A stretch of DNA of 64,000 nucleotides, from the NCBI RefSeq assembly GCF_004366595.1, contig NZ_SORE01000021.1:62001-126000 (forward strand). Direction: 5' to 3'. The stretch's first letter is position 1, and each line of letters starts with the position of its first letter. The position numbers and the translations under genes are program-made. The notes under the pieces were generated by a model. The model was not told the origin of the DNA. It ran no database searches and saw only the letters and a program-made list of their open reading frames with translations. Shown piece by piece: positions 1-9,463 of this stretch. The stretch is from Paraburkholderia rhizosphaerae (GTDB taxonomy: Bacteria > Pseudomonadota > Gammaproteobacteria > Burkholderiales > Burkholderiaceae).

Positions 1-1685
1 GGCGCACCGGTCGCTGGGAGGGCGAGCTGACGCAGACTTGCCGCGACGGCCGCGAACTGATTGTCGCGAGTCGCTGGACCTTGCAGCGCGATCTGCAGGA
101 CAAGCCGCTCGCAGTGCTGGTCACCAATAACGACATCACGCAGCGCAGGCGGATGGAGATCGAGATCCAGCGGCAGCAACAGGAGATTCGCGCGGCGATC
201 GATGCGATTCCGGCGATGGTGTGGGTGTCGTCCACCGACGGCCGGCCAGTGTTCGTCAACCAGCGCTGGTCCGAACTCGGGCTGCCGCTCGAGCAGATCG
301 GCGAGAACTGGCACACGCTCGTGCATCCGGACGATCTGCCGCAGATGAAAAGCGACTGGAGTCATGCGCTTGCGACCGGCGCGCCGTTCGAGAACGAGTC
401 GAGGATGCGCGGCGGCGACGGTGCGTATCGCTGGGTGCTGCTGCGCGCGACGCCGCTCACCGATGACGACGGCCACATCGTGCGCTGGTACGGCGTGACG
501 GTCGATATTGAGGAGCGCAAGCGCGCGGCCGAGGCGCTCGCGCGTAGCGAATCGTTCCTCGCCGAAGCAGAGACGCTGAGCGAGACCGGCAGCATCGGCT
601 TCTCGGTGCCGCGCTTCGAGATGTTCTGGTCGAAGCAGGCATTCCGCATCTTCGGTTATCCGGACACGGTCGAGCCGTCGCTACGGGCGATGCTCGCGCG
701 CGTGCATCCGGACGATCACGCGCGCGTGTCGGCGCTGATGAAAGCGGCCGGCGCAAGTTCGGCCGATACCGATCGCGACATCGAAGCGGAATTCCGCTTG
801 ACGATGCCGGGCGGCGCGGTCAAGCAGGTGCATCTGGTCGCGCATGCGGTCGATGCGGGCCATGAGGCGAGCGAATTCCGCGGCGCGTTGATGGACGTCA
901 CCGAAGCACGCAATGTGCAGGACGCATTGCATCGCTCGCTTGCAGAGCTCGCACATGTCACGCGTGTGACAATGCTCGGTGAGCTTTCCGCATCGATCGC
1001 GCACGAAGTGAGTCAGCCGATCGCCGCGATCATGACCAACGGCGACGCGGGGATGCGCTGGCTCGACCGCGACGAACCGCAGTTGAACGAAGTGCGTGCG
1101 GCATTGAGCAACATGTTGCGCGATGCGCAGCGCGCGGGCGGCATCGTGCAGCGGATCCGCACGCTCGCGAAGAAGAGCGCGCCGAACCGCGCGCCGTTCG
1201 ACCTGAACGCGTTGATTGACGAATCGGCTCTGCTGATTCAGCGGGAAATCGGCATCCATGCGATCGAGCTCGATCTGCAGCTGACCGACGACGGGCTGAC
1301 GATCATCGGCGACCGTGTGCAGTTGCAGCAGGTCGTGATCAATCTGATGATGAACGCGATCCAGGCGATGGCCGCGATCGCCGGACAGCCACGCCGGCTC
1401 ACCGTGCGCTCATCGTTCTCGCAGGACGACGGCGCGCGGGTCGATGTCGTGGACAGCGGACCCGGCATTGCCGAAGCGGACTTGCAGCGGCTCTTTCAGC
1501 CGTTCTTCACGACGCGCGTCGAGGGTATGGGCATGGGGTTGTCGATCTGCCGGTCGATTGTCGAGTCGCACGGCGGCAAAATTCGTGCTTGTTCGGAGCC
1601 GGGCTGCGGCGCGACGATAAGTTTCGTGCTGCCGAATTCCACGCGCGAGGAAAAGCGCGAACCCGTGGCGGTGGGGCACACGTAG
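1..1685 (+). CDS. PAS-domain sensor histidine kinase, 5' end outside the window
   Basis: The reading frame is open to the left edge (codons in phase from base 3) and the first residues already read as the end of a PAS domain, so the true start lies upstream. About 560 residues are visible. They hold the tail of one PAS domain, a second PAS/PAC unit (around AAIDAIPAMVWVSSTDG), a third, a HisKA helix with the H-box SIAHEVSQPIAAIM, and an HATPase domain with N box (NLMMNAIQAM), G1 (DSGPGIA), F box (FQPFFTT) and G2 (GMGMGLSI). It should autophosphorylate on the H-box histidine and pass phosphate to a response regulator. No regulator gene follows it, so the partner is upstream or elsewhere. No membrane segment is visible in this part, which fits a cytosolic sensor of the FixL-like type. 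Confidence 0.93.
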   Translation, partial: RTGRWEGELTQTCRDGRELIVASRWTLQRDLQDKPLAVLVTNNDITQRRRMEIEIQRQQQEIRAAIDAIPAMVWVSSTDGRPVFVNQRWSELGLPLEQIGENWHTLVHPDDLPQMKSDWSHALATGAPFENESRMRGGDGAYRWVLLRATPLTDDDGHIVRWYGVTVDIEERKRAAEALARSESFLAEAETLSETGSIGFSVPRFEMFWSKQAFRIFGYPDTVEPSLRAMLARVHPDDHARVSALMKAAGASSADTDRDIEAEFRLTMPGGAVKQVHLVAHAVDAGHEASEFRGALMDVTEARNVQDALHRSLAELAHVTRVTMLGELSASIAHEVSQPIAAIMTNGDAGMRWLDRDEPQLNEVRAALSNMLRDAQRAGGIVQRIRTLAKKSAPNRAPFDLNALIDESALLIQREIGIHAIELDLQLTDDGLTIIGDRVQLQQVVINLMMNAIQAMAAIAGQPRRLTVRSSFSQDDGARVDVVDSGPGIAEADLQRLFQPFFTTRVEGMGMGLSICRSIVESHGGKIRACSEPGCGATISFVLPNSTREEKREPVAVGHT

Positions 1686-2049
1686 CGCTGATTGCGCGTC
1701 TGCGCCTCTCTGGTCCGCGGGCCATCCCTGGGATAACTCGACAATCCGCCGGACAACCCGCTGGACACCTCGCGGGAGACCTGCTAAACACCCCGCAACA
1801 CTCCGCAACACCCCTCCGCCGGGGCGCGTCGCAACGCGCCAAATCGGTGCGCACCTGGTTCCAACGACCTTAAAGTTGCGGTGAATGGCACCAAAGTATA
1901 GGTCGATGACACGTATACACCGTTGCAAGGAACCTTTGTACGATAGAGCGCCACGCTTTTCTCCACTACCTTTGAAGCCATAGAGCGGCGAAGCGAATCG
2001 CCTCCCGCAGATGGCGTTCGAATCGTTGGAGATACCAGGAGCGTGGACC
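1686..2049. other. Intergenic stretch before the AraC gene
   Basis: No convincing gene is seen. The first half is rich in short CCGC/CAACAC-type near-repeats (about 1730-1815). The second half is more AT-rich (about 1870-1960) and probably carries the promoter of the downstream AraC gene, but no clear -35/-10 pair could be fixed. Confidence 0.4.
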
Positions 2050-3036
2050 ATGGAAGCCTCTTCTTTGCCCGTCGGCGGTGCGCTGGCGGATTCGCTGAAA
2101 TCCTGCATACGTAGCGAGGATGCGTGGCGGCTGCCGGCGCTGGCCGATGGGGTGGGCATGGGCGTTCAATCTGCATCCTCCGCCGCCTCAAGCCTTGCAG
2201 TGTCTCGCTGGAGCGTGGTCGGCATCGGCGGCACCGCACCCTCCAAGGAACTGTCGGCAACCACGCCGGCGGACACCTATACCGTCGGCGTGAACCTGCG
2301 TTCGACCGACATCACGTTCCTGCATGACGGCCGTCTCACGTACGAAGGCCGTGTGATGCCCGGCATGTTTCAGGTGACCGGCCCCGGTCATGCGGCGCGC
2401 GCGGTGTTCCATGCGCCTTGCGACGTGCTGCATCTGTATGTGCCGCAAGCGGTGCTCGATGCGTGCCAGCGCGAGGTGGCGGGCAAAAACCCCACCGCGG
2501 GCGCGCTGATCGACGACCCGCAGGTCAGTCACGATCCTTGCATCGAGCGGCTCGGCCAGGCGCTGTTGCTTGCCGACGAAGCGTTCACGTCGTTCGGCCA
2601 GATGTATGTCGACAGTATCAGTCTTGCGCTGGTGAGCCGTCTGCTAGAGCTGCGTTCACGCGTGCCGGTAAACAGCGCGCAGCCGAAGCTGCGCAAGTCC
2701 GCACTGCCCAAATGGCGCCTGAAGCGCGCGGTCGAGTTTATCGACGCGCACCTGTCCGAAGCGATCGGTCTCGAAGATGTCGCGAACGCGACGGGCCTGA
2801 CACGCATGCACTTTGCCGCGCAGTTTCGCGCGGCGACCGGGCTGAGGCCGCATGAGTACTTGCTGCGCAGGCGTATCGAATGCGCGCAGCAACTGCTTGC
2901 CGACGAAGAGTACTCGCTGCTCGACGCCGCCCAACTGGCGGGATTCCGCTCGCAAGCCCACTTCACGACGGTGTTCAAGCGGATGGTCGGCTCGACGCCG
3001 AAACGCTGGAGGGACACGCAATATGACGGAGCGTGA
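2050..3036 (+). CDS. AraC-family transcriptional regulator
   Basis: The 328-residue protein ends in a typical AraC/XylS double helix-turn-helix (about residues 225-320). The first helix unit is around LEDVANATGLTRMHFAAQF and the second around LDAAQLAGFRSQAHFTTVFK, followed by the usual GSTPKRWR. The N-terminal 200 residues look like a sensor/dimer domain without a recognised ligand. An in-frame ATG at 2011 would add 13 residues but has no ribosome-binding site, while ATG 2050 is preceded by AGGAG at 2037-2041, so 2050 was chosen. It stands alone on this strand and its target genes are not evident. Confidence 0.88.
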   Translation: MEASSLPVGGALADSLKSCIRSEDAWRLPALADGVGMGVQSASSAASSLAVSRWSVVGIGGTAPSKELSATTPADTYTVGVNLRSTDITFLHDGRLTYEGRVMPGMFQVTGPGHAARAVFHAPCDVLHLYVPQAVLDACQREVAGKNPTAGALIDDPQVSHDPCIERLGQALLLADEAFTSFGQMYVDSISLALVSRLLELRSRVPVNSAQPKLRKSALPKWRLKRAVEFIDAHLSEAIGLEDVANATGLTRMHFAAQFRAATGLRPHEYLLRRRIECAQQLLADEEYSLLDAAQLAGFRSQAHFTTVFKRMVGSTPKRWRDTQYDGA

Positions 3037-3295
3037 CCTATTGCGTTGGCTGGACCGCGCGCGTTGCGGCGCGCTCGCTCCATCGGCGCATGCGGCGCGG
3101 GCGGCACGTACCGCGTCGCATCGTCGGGAATCCTGTCCTGTTCGCCTGCTGGACTCGAGCAGGCGTACCCGATGCCGGTGTGCTTCGCATGGCCACCGAC
3201 GCCTTGACGCCTACCGCATCGCGGCAGGCCGTCGCTGTGATGACATATGACATGGCCGCGCCGTTTCATCGCGGTCGCCGCCAGGAGCCTCGAAA

Positions 3296-3709
3296 ATGTC
3301 AGACGTAGCTCGTTGTGATCCGTGGTCCCAGACGTTGGGCCTGTTGTCGTCGCTGTCGCAAGGCGCGACAGGCTTGCCGCGTCCGCGCCGGCTGAAGTCG
3401 TGCGCGCCGCGCGCGCCGTCGGCCGACTCATGCACTGGAACCGCGCGGCTGGTGGAACGGGTCGGAGAACGCCTGTTGACCGTCAGCTGGAGCGATCCGA
3501 CGTCGTGCTGCTATCCGGATCAACCGTGGGTCGTCGCGATTGCGCGGCGCGACGGTGTATGCGCGTTAAGCGGCCAGGTCATTTCGTATGGCGACCCGAT
3601 CTTCCGGCCGCGCGCGGCGAAGCTGATGCCGACCAACTCGCAGGCGATGATGCTGGCAAGCGCGGTCAATGCCGTGATGCCTGCGCCGGCGCCTGGCTGC
3701 TGGCTTTGA
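3296..3709 (+). CDS. DUF3331 domain-containing protein
   Basis: A 137-residue protein with AGGAG upstream of its ATG. The second half (about residues 58-125) has the pattern I associate with DUF3331 of Burkholderia: VSWSDPTSCCYPDQPW, then RRDGVCALSG and GDPIFRPR, then a terminal segment with NSQAMML. The N-terminal 50 residues are low complexity and poorly conserved-looking. These proteins are mostly small, often multicopy and of unknown function. No membrane segment or signal peptide is seen. The 259 bases between the AraC gene and this gene hold no convincing reading frame. Confidence 0.75.
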   Translation: MSDVARCDPWSQTLGLLSSLSQGATGLPRPRRLKSCAPRAPSADSCTGTARLVERVGERLLTVSWSDPTSCCYPDQPWVVAIARRDGVCALSGQVISYGDPIFRPRAAKLMPTNSQAMMLASAVNAVMPAPAPGCWL

Positions 3710-3921
3710 TTGGCGCGCACCGCATGGACCGCCGGCGTGTGCGTCGGCGGAGGTGGGTTAAGAGCGTGGGTTAGAAGCGTAGGCGGTTTAAAGGGCGATT
3801 AACGGTTACTGGTGGCGTAACTGCGGGAGTAACTGCGGAAATAGTAGCCGGCGCCGGGCTTGACGCCGGCGTTGGCGTTGGCGTTGGCGCCGCACGCGTT
3901 TCCACGCGTTGCATTGAACGC

Positions 3922-4359
3922 TCAGGTCCAGTGCTTGAACTCTTCGAAGCGGATCGAACGCACGACACCTGGCGTGCTTTCATGCGTGTCGCGGCCGGTC
4001 GGGCGCGTCGTCGACGCGGCGCGCGATTCCCAGAATGCCGGATCACGCACCGGACCTTGTGTCGTGCCGCGCGACGTTTGCGCTGCCGGCGCGTCGAACT
4101 GCATCGACGGGGCCGTGCGCGACCGGTCGCGCATCAGGCTGCGCGTGCGCGTATCACGATGCGCGCGCGAGATGATCTCTTCCTCCACTTTCACCTGCTC
4201 GATCGCGAGCGTTTCCAGTGGCAGTTCAGTGTCCGCACCGACTTTGTTGAAGGTATCGGCAAAGCTGGACGGTCCGCCGACATACATGCCGATCGACACG
4301 CAGCTCGCCGCGCTGACAAGCAACCCGCGGCGTAACAATGCAATTCGGCGTGTGTCCAT
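3922..4359 (-). CDS. Hypothetical membrane-anchored or exported protein
   Basis: A 145-residue protein starting MDTRRIALLRRGLLVSAAS. A positively charged N-terminus followed by one hydrophobic segment (about residues 9-28) suggests a signal peptide or signal anchor. The rest is polar and rich in Arg, Thr and Ser. GGGAG lies 8 bases before ATG 4359; a start 8 codons further upstream has no such support. No family is recognised. It is transcribed towards the convergent DUF3331 gene. It could be a periplasmic protein of unknown role. Confidence 0.55.
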   Translation of the reverse strand: MDTRRIALLRRGLLVSAASCVSIGMYVGGPSSFADTFNKVGADTELPLETLAIEQVKVEEEIISRAHRDTRTRSLMRDRSRTAPSMQFDAPAAQTSRGTTQGPVRDPAFWESRAASTTRPTGRDTHESTPGVVRSIRFEEFKHWT

Positions 4360-4589
4360 GGTCGTGCTCCCGCGGTGCTGCACTCGAACAGATACGGATG
4401 ACGAAGGGTTGCATCAGCGTTGCGCATCCTTCGCCTTTCGCCGCGCGATTCGCGGCATTGCGTTTAGCGTTGGGTTCAGTATTGACCGGCGGTCGATTCA
4501 GATCTTCCGGCACTGCACGTTCGCTTTGAGATTCGCACCGGTCGCGTGCTGCGTTCGCCGTGCCGCTTGATGCTTGACCCCTGTGTCAG

Positions 4590-4838
4590 TCACGCGGCGA
4601 TCGGATAAACGGTCAGCGAAGGTCGTGTCGCGTGCGGCGGGAATACCCGCCAGCACCGGTCCTGATGACGGAAGAAAAACATGCCGCGCGTGCCGGTGGA
4701 GGTGATCGTTTCGATCAGCACGAAACGCGCGCGCTGCGCGGGCATGCGGCCGGAACGCACGACGCGCACTTGCAGCACCGTCGCCGGTCCAAGCCATTTG
4801 TCGACGAGCCGATGCAGGGACGTTTCGCTTGCGTTCAT
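4590..4838 (-). CDS. Small conserved-looking hypothetical protein (82 aa)
   Basis: The start ATG at 4838 is preceded by AGGAG (AAGGAGACTCTG before the ATG), better than the longer in-frame start at 4913. The protein reads MNASETSLHRLVDKWLGPAT and continues as a basic, beta-rich sequence with a GMFFFRHQDRCWRVFPP segment. No signal peptide, membrane helix or known domain is seen. It lies upstream of the 3922-4359 gene on the same strand with a 230-base gap, so a shared transcript is possible but not shown. Confidence 0.55.
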   Translation of the reverse strand: MNASETSLHRLVDKWLGPATVLQVRVVRSGRMPAQRARFVLIETITSTGTRGMFFFRHQDRCWRVFPPHATRPSLTVYPIAA

Positions 4839-5028
4839 CAGAGTCTCCTTCCGTCTCGCCGCGCGCCGTTGATCGACGCTGTGCGCTTGCCGCCGCTGAT
4901 TTTCCGGCGGCAATGACTGAAGAGTAGGCGGACATATCCAAGATAACAGTTAATGTTTTTCATGGAAACAATAGCTGATCGTCTATGGATGTGCGCCGCC
5001 GCGGAATCAGCCGGCCGCGACTGCGCTT

Positions 5029-5805
5029 TCAGGTGGCTGCATTGAAGCCCAGATATTCGAACGCGGCGTTCGGACAGTCGCTCGTATGCGCGTGCAATGC
5101 ACCGATCGATGCAAGCGTGTCGACGGTGGCGCGCTGGTTCGACACGATGCGCCACTGTGTTGCCGACTCAGGCGCCGCGCGATCCGCGTGCATATCGAGC
5201 GATTGCAGTGCATGCAGCGCATCATCGCGCGCCGGCGAGTGAATCGCGAAGCCTTCGTTGGCCAGTGCGGCGGTGTCGATGCGAAGCAGCGCGCACAAGC
5301 GATCCTTGAGCGACGCATCGCGCGCATCGACCGCACGCGATTCGTCGATTACCTGTGCGATTCGCGCGTCGACAAGCTTGCCGGCCACTGAAAAAACCGG
5401 CTTGTGCTGGCTCCATGCGTCAGGCGGACACGCCTTGCTCGCGGGAGCGAGTTCGATGAACGGATTGGATTCCGCCGGATAGATGCGGCACACACGCGGC
5501 CTCGCGTCGTAGATGCCGCAACGCATGTCCGCGCCGAGATTGGGGCAGGGGCCGTCGTACGTGGCGACGATGGTCGCAATCACGCGCACCGGCAGTGCCG
5601 CGCTGTTCGACGCGAATGAACGTCTGCGCTTGTGCTGCGCCTGCAGATGGCTCGCGGGCGGCTCGTCGGGCCACGGGATCGCCTCGCAGAAAAGCTGGAC
5701 CGTGCCGCCGCGCGTCAGCCACGCGAGCGCTTCGTCGAGGCTCAACGGCAAACGCAGGTCGTGGCAGCATTGCCCGCACATCGTGCAGGCGAAGTGTTGA
5801 GTCAT
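5029..5805 (-). CDS. YkgJ-family cysteine-cluster protein
   Basis: A 258-residue protein opening with CTMCGQCCHDLRLPLS, followed by a second set of cysteines in CPNLGADMRCGIYDARPRVC and RIYP. This spacing is the hallmark of the YkgJ (UPF0153, CxxCxxCC) family, thought to bind zinc or an Fe-S cluster. The last 100 residues are specific to this protein and carry no recognised domain. The family is cytosolic and its biochemical role is not established. It is monocistronic by position. Confidence 0.85.
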   Translation of the reverse strand: MTQHFACTMCGQCCHDLRLPLSLDEALAWLTRGGTVQLFCEAIPWPDEPPASHLQAQHKRRRSFASNSAALPVRVIATIVATYDGPCPNLGADMRCGIYDARPRVCRIYPAESNPFIELAPASKACPPDAWSQHKPVFSVAGKLVDARIAQVIDESRAVDARDASLKDRLCALLRIDTAALANEGFAIHSPARDDALHALQSLDMHADRAAPESATQWRIVSNQRATVDTLASIGALHAHTSDCPNAAFEYLGFNAAT

Positions 5806-5917
5806 GAGTGGGATGACGGTTCATGCCGCGGCGTGCACGCCTGACGGATGAACGGAGCGCGGCGGGAAGCGATTGTGCACGCAATTTTCCGCACGTGCTT
5901 TTGCCCGCGGCGCCAGT

Positions 5918-6139
5918 TTACGAAACCGTATCCTCGGCCGGTGCGCAGTCCTTTACGTCGCGGCTGCCCGGCGGCGCGGGCAGGTCCTCGCAGCGCACAT
6001 GCTGCTCGATGATCGCCCGCGCGAAGTTGACGAGCGACGATACGTTCCCGTGCACGCTGTGGTACTCGGCATTACCGATGCGCGCATCCAGCGCGACGAG
6101 CATGCCTGATTGCTTGGCCAGTTTGAGAATATCCACCAT
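5918..6139 (-). CDS. Small hypothetical protein (73 aa)
   Basis: Starts MVDILKLAKQSGMLVALDARIG, with GGAG about 9 bases before the ATG. The sequence has an amphipathic N-terminal half with the look of a small alpha/beta domain, then a segment containing NFARAIIEQHVRCEDLP. I recall similar short proteins in Burkholderia but know no function for them. No membrane segment is seen. Codon use (GC-rich third positions) supports coding. Confidence 0.5.
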   Translation of the reverse strand: MVDILKLAKQSGMLVALDARIGNAEYHSVHGNVSSLVNFARAIIEQHVRCEDLPAPPGSRDVKDCAPAEDTVS

Positions 6140-6570
6140 ATGTCAGTCTCCGAGATGCTGCGATTGCACACGCAAGAAGCGGGCCGGAATCGCCTATACG
6201 TGCATGTTGAAACGGTCCGCCGACGCGTGGTTGTTCAAACGAAGTCCACGTTTCGCAAATGCCCGCTGTTTGCACCGCGGCGTTCGCTGTGCCGGTCCGC
6301 GCAGCTGGAATGCGTGCTGCTGAAGATGTCGTGCTGAGTCTTTTGCTTTGCAATGGACCGAAACAGAAAGACTGTCGTGCGAATTGTGAAACTGAGCCAT
6401 GACTGAAAAATCGCGACGGGCGTTCTCGTCCTACTGTGATACGCACGGGTTGTCGCAACGCGACGCCCCATCGCGCGTACCGCAACGCAAGCCGGCGTGT
6501 CCGGTTGCGAACAGTCAGGTTACGAGTGGTTAACAAGCGGCGAGCGCAGAACATTCCGGAGGAGACTGTT

Positions 6571-6978
6571 ATGTTGCTGTGGTCGAATCATGAAAATCGC
6601 CGGGGCTTGACGGTGGTGCAGCGCACCGCATTGGGCGCGGTGCTGGCCGGGTCACTGATCGAAACCCCGTTTGAACTGTCCGCCAGCGTATCGGCGACGC
6701 AAAGCGCCGCGCTCGTGTTCTCCAAACTGTTGCTGGTGATGCTGGTCGCGTGCGCGTGCAGCCGTGCATCGCTTGCGCCGCTCGCGCGGGTCGTGACGCT
6801 ATTTATCTGTGGCGCGAGCGTGCTCGCGATCGTGCCCGCATTGCCGACTGAATTCCGCTACGACCGTGTCGCGTTTGTGCTGTCTGTCGTCGAATGTGCG
6901 ACGAAGGCGTTCGCGATCCTCGCGCTCGCTTCGCGCGACACCCGTCCTTCACTTTGGAACGGGTGGCAGCGTTCGTGA
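6571..6978 (+). CDS. Hypothetical integral membrane protein (135 aa)
   Basis: ATG 6571 follows GGAGGAG at a good distance; the longer in-frame upstream extension is Arg-rich and unlikely. The protein has three to four hydrophobic segments: about residues 20-40 (VQRTALGAVLAGSLI), 50-68 (AALVFSKLLLVMLVA), 75-95 (LARVVTLFICGASVLAIV) and 105-125. It is probably an inner-membrane protein. No family or partner is recognised. It converges with the receptor-like gene that ends at 6998. Confidence 0.6.
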   Translation: MLLWSNHENRRGLTVVQRTALGAVLAGSLIETPFELSASVSATQSAALVFSKLLLVMLVACACSRASLAPLARVVTLFICGASVLAIVPALPTEFRYDRVAFVLSVVECATKAFAILALASRDTRPSLWNGWQRS

Positions 6979-6997
6979 CGGATCGGGTGCGTGGTAC

Positions 6998-8050
6998 TTA
7001 TAGCGTGGTCGTGACCTGCTGCTCGACCACGCCATACCATCCCATGCCGCGATACGTTTCATAGCCGGGCGTCAACGCATAGCCGACCAGCGAGCCGTTG
7101 CCGGTGCGGTAATTGCCGGTGTTTTCGCGGTTTGGCGGCAAATCGAAACGCGCGGCATCACGGCCCGCTTCCTTCGAATCCGCGATCACGCGGCCGCCCG
7201 CATCGACGATCATGCAGCGCGTGCGCGCGCGTTCTTCATCGGTGAGGCGAACGCCATGCACGACCGCGGACGCCTGTTTTGCCCAATCGAAAAACACCGC
7301 GAGCACGCCGACGACGCGACCATCGCTCGCGCCGTCCGCGCGAATCGCGGTCGCATAAGTTGCGACTTGCGCATCGTTCAGCGGCTCGAACGAATCGACA
7401 TTGGCGGTCGCGTACTCGTCGCCGGAGCGAGTGCGTAGCGCGGCCGCGAACCATTCGTGCTGCGCCGCATTGGCCGCGCCGGCCACCGGAAATTCCGCGG
7501 GCCGGCCGTTGGCGACCACGCGGCCGTGCAGATCGAGCACCCAGATGTCCAGATAAACCGTGTAGCTGTCCAGAATCACCGACAGTCGTTTCGACGCATA
7601 CGTGGCCGCGTCTTCCGAGCCGCTCATCATGCAATTGACGATGGCCGCATCGGTCGCCCACCACCGCACGTCGCATGAGCGTTCGTAGAGGTTGCGGTCG
7701 ATCACGTCGATCATGTTCAACGCGAGATCGGTGAGGCGCTGCCCCTGCTGTCGTTCGAGTTCCGTGACCATCCGTTCGGAGAGGCCGTTGAGCTCCTTGC
7801 CCAGTTCGCCGGTCAACTGGCCGATGCGGCCCGAAACATTCTTCACCTGATTCGCGACCACCGCGAAGCCGCGGCCGGCTTCGCCCGCACGCGCCGCTTC
7901 GATCAGCGCATTGATCGCAAGATAGGTGGCCTCGCGATTGATCAGATCGATGTCCGAAATCTTGTCCCGGGAAATCTTGCGGACTTCGCGGGTCAGTTCG
8001 GCGATAGCCGAACCTTGTGACGTTTGACGCTTTTCCAACAGGGTGGACAT
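6998..8050 (-). CDS. Soluble chemoreceptor-like protein: MCP signalling hairpin followed by a Cache-like domain
   Basis: A 350-residue protein that begins almost directly in the conserved tip of a methyl-accepting chemotaxis protein: LAINALIEAARAGEAGRGFAVVA lies around residues 46-68. A short helical stretch follows (about 70-120). A C-terminal sensor-like domain (about 130-340) resembles a double Cache/PAS fold, with YLDIWVLDLHGRVVANG, EWFAAALRT and a final GYETYRGMGWYGVVEQQV. No transmembrane segment is seen, so both parts should be cytoplasmic. This order (hairpin first, sensor last) is the reverse of a standard receptor, and the hairpin is much shorter than a full signalling domain. It may report to CheA or work as a stand-alone sensor. 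No che genes are nearby. Confidence 0.8.
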   Translation of the reverse strand: MSTLLEKRQTSQGSAIAELTREVRKISRDKISDIDLINREATYLAINALIEAARAGEAGRGFAVVANQVKNVSGRIGQLTGELGKELNGLSERMVTELERQQGQRLTDLALNMIDVIDRNLYERSCDVRWWATDAAIVNCMMSGSEDAATYASKRLSVILDSYTVYLDIWVLDLHGRVVANGRPAEFPVAGAANAAQHEWFAAALRTRSGDEYATANVDSFEPLNDAQVATYATAIRADGASDGRVVGVLAVFFDWAKQASAVVHGVRLTDEERARTRCMIVDAGGRVIADSKEAGRDAARFDLPPNRENTGNYRTGNGSLVGYALTPGYETYRGMGWYGVVEQQVTTTL

Positions 8051-8477
8051 AGTGTGAATCCGATTCGCGGAATGGTCAGCGCTTGTGACGCCCTTCGATT
8101 AGTTAATCGGCGTTTACGGCATCCCAATTCGAATACTTAAGCGCACCTGAATAAAATTCGCGGTAAAGCTTTCAGTCTTTTGCCGATTGCACCGGACTTG
8201 TGCGGGAGGCGATTCGTTTATCTTTTTTCGTGCGCGAATGATGCGAAATGGGGCGCACCGCGATGGGGCGTCGAGGCGCTTTGTCCCATTTGCCGGGAAG
8301 CCTGCGGGGCCAGGGCGTGACGGGCGGATCATGAGTTTTTTGTCATGCTGGCGTAAGATCTTGCGTGATAAGAGATGAAACCGTTTCCACCCGCGCCGCG
8401 GGTGGCCGGGTTTTGTCGAGCGTCCGGGTATTCCGGATTAATACGCGCACAGCGCGAATCAACGATAGGGCAGATAC
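8051..8477. other. Divergent intergenic region between the receptor-like gene and a LysR gene
   Basis: No supported gene. It must hold the promoters of both divergent genes. AT-rich patches occur at about 8100-8235 and 8330-8375. I could not identify a convincing LysR box or sigma70 hexamer pair. Confidence 0.4.
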
Positions 8478-9398
8478 ATGGACCGCTTGGAGGCAATGGA
8501 GATATTTACGCGGGTAGTCGAAGCGAACAGTTTTTCGAAAGTGTCGGAATCGCTCGAACTGCCGCGGGCCAAGGTCAGCCGAACCATCCAGGCGCTGGAG
8601 GAACACGTCGGCGTGCGGCTGTTGAACCGCTCGACGCGCCAGGTCAACGTGACGGAAGATGGTGCGCTTTTTTACGATCGCTGCGTGCGCATTCTCGCTG
8701 ACGTCGCCGATGCGGAATCGTCGTTATCGAACAAGCGGGAAACGCCGGCCGGAACAATCCGCGTGGATACGTCGGGGACGCTTGCGCGCGCGTTGCTGCT
8801 GCCGGCGCTCGACGATTTCTACCGGAAGTTTCCGGAAATCGATGTGCGGCTCGGGCTGGCCGACCGCAATATCGATCTGATCCAGGATGGCGCGGATTGT
8901 GTGATCCGCATGGGCCGGCTCGAGGAGTCGAGCCTCGTCGCGCGCCGGATCGGCAATGCGCGCATCGTCACCTGCGCGGCGCCCGCGTATCTGGAGAAGT
9001 ACGGCACGCCGGAAACGCTCGACGATCTGAACGAACACCGCGCGGTCAACTATGTATCGGCGCGCAGCGGAAAGACGTTTCCATTCGAGTATGAAGTGGA
9101 TGGCGAGACCGTCAAGGTACAGATGAAAGGCGTGCTTGCGGTCAACGACGGTAGTGTTTATATCGGCGCGGCCGCGCTCGGTCACGGCATTATTCAGCCG
9201 TCGCGTTTCATGGTGGCTGAACTGATCGACAAGGGCTTGTTGCGCGAAATTTTGACGGGCTTTACGAGCCCGTCGACACCGCTATCGATCGTCTATCCGC
9301 ACCGCCGCAATCTGAGCTCGCGGTTGCGGGCGTTTACCGGTTGGGTCAGCGAACTGGCGCAGAGCCACCCGGATCTGAACGGCGCCGCGCAGGACTGA
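8478..9398 (+). CDS. LysR-family transcriptional regulator
   Basis: A 306-residue protein with a winged helix-turn-helix at residues 1-60 (MDRLEAMEIFTRVVEANSFS, then LPRAKVSRTIQALEEHVGVRLLNR and STRQVNVTEDG). The effector-binding domain starts at about residue 90 (GTIRVDTSGTLAR) and includes a typical DGADCVIRMGRLEESSLVARRI segment. Length and layout are standard for the family. The subgroup resembles the regulators annotated near small-molecule stress or efflux genes, but the inducer cannot be told from sequence. No adjacent co-oriented target exists: the next gene converges. Confidence 0.92.
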   Translation: MDRLEAMEIFTRVVEANSFSKVSESLELPRAKVSRTIQALEEHVGVRLLNRSTRQVNVTEDGALFYDRCVRILADVADAESSLSNKRETPAGTIRVDTSGTLARALLLPALDDFYRKFPEIDVRLGLADRNIDLIQDGADCVIRMGRLEESSLVARRIGNARIVTCAAPAYLEKYGTPETLDDLNEHRAVNYVSARSGKTFPFEYEVDGETVKVQMKGVLAVNDGSVYIGAAALGHGIIQPSRFMVAELIDKGLLREILTGFTSPSTPLSIVYPHRRNLSSRLRAFTGWVSELAQSHPDLNGAAQD

Positions 9399-9463
9399 GC
9401 CTGCGCGGAGGTTGAAGCGGGCTCGCGCCGGTGCTTCGCGGCGCGCTGCCATTTGTTTTCGGT

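Noticed and set aside
3033..3308. A 91-codon frame overlapping the end of the AraC gene
   Set aside because: Arg-rich, no ribosome site, no family likeness; it spans the gap before the DUF3331 gene by chance.
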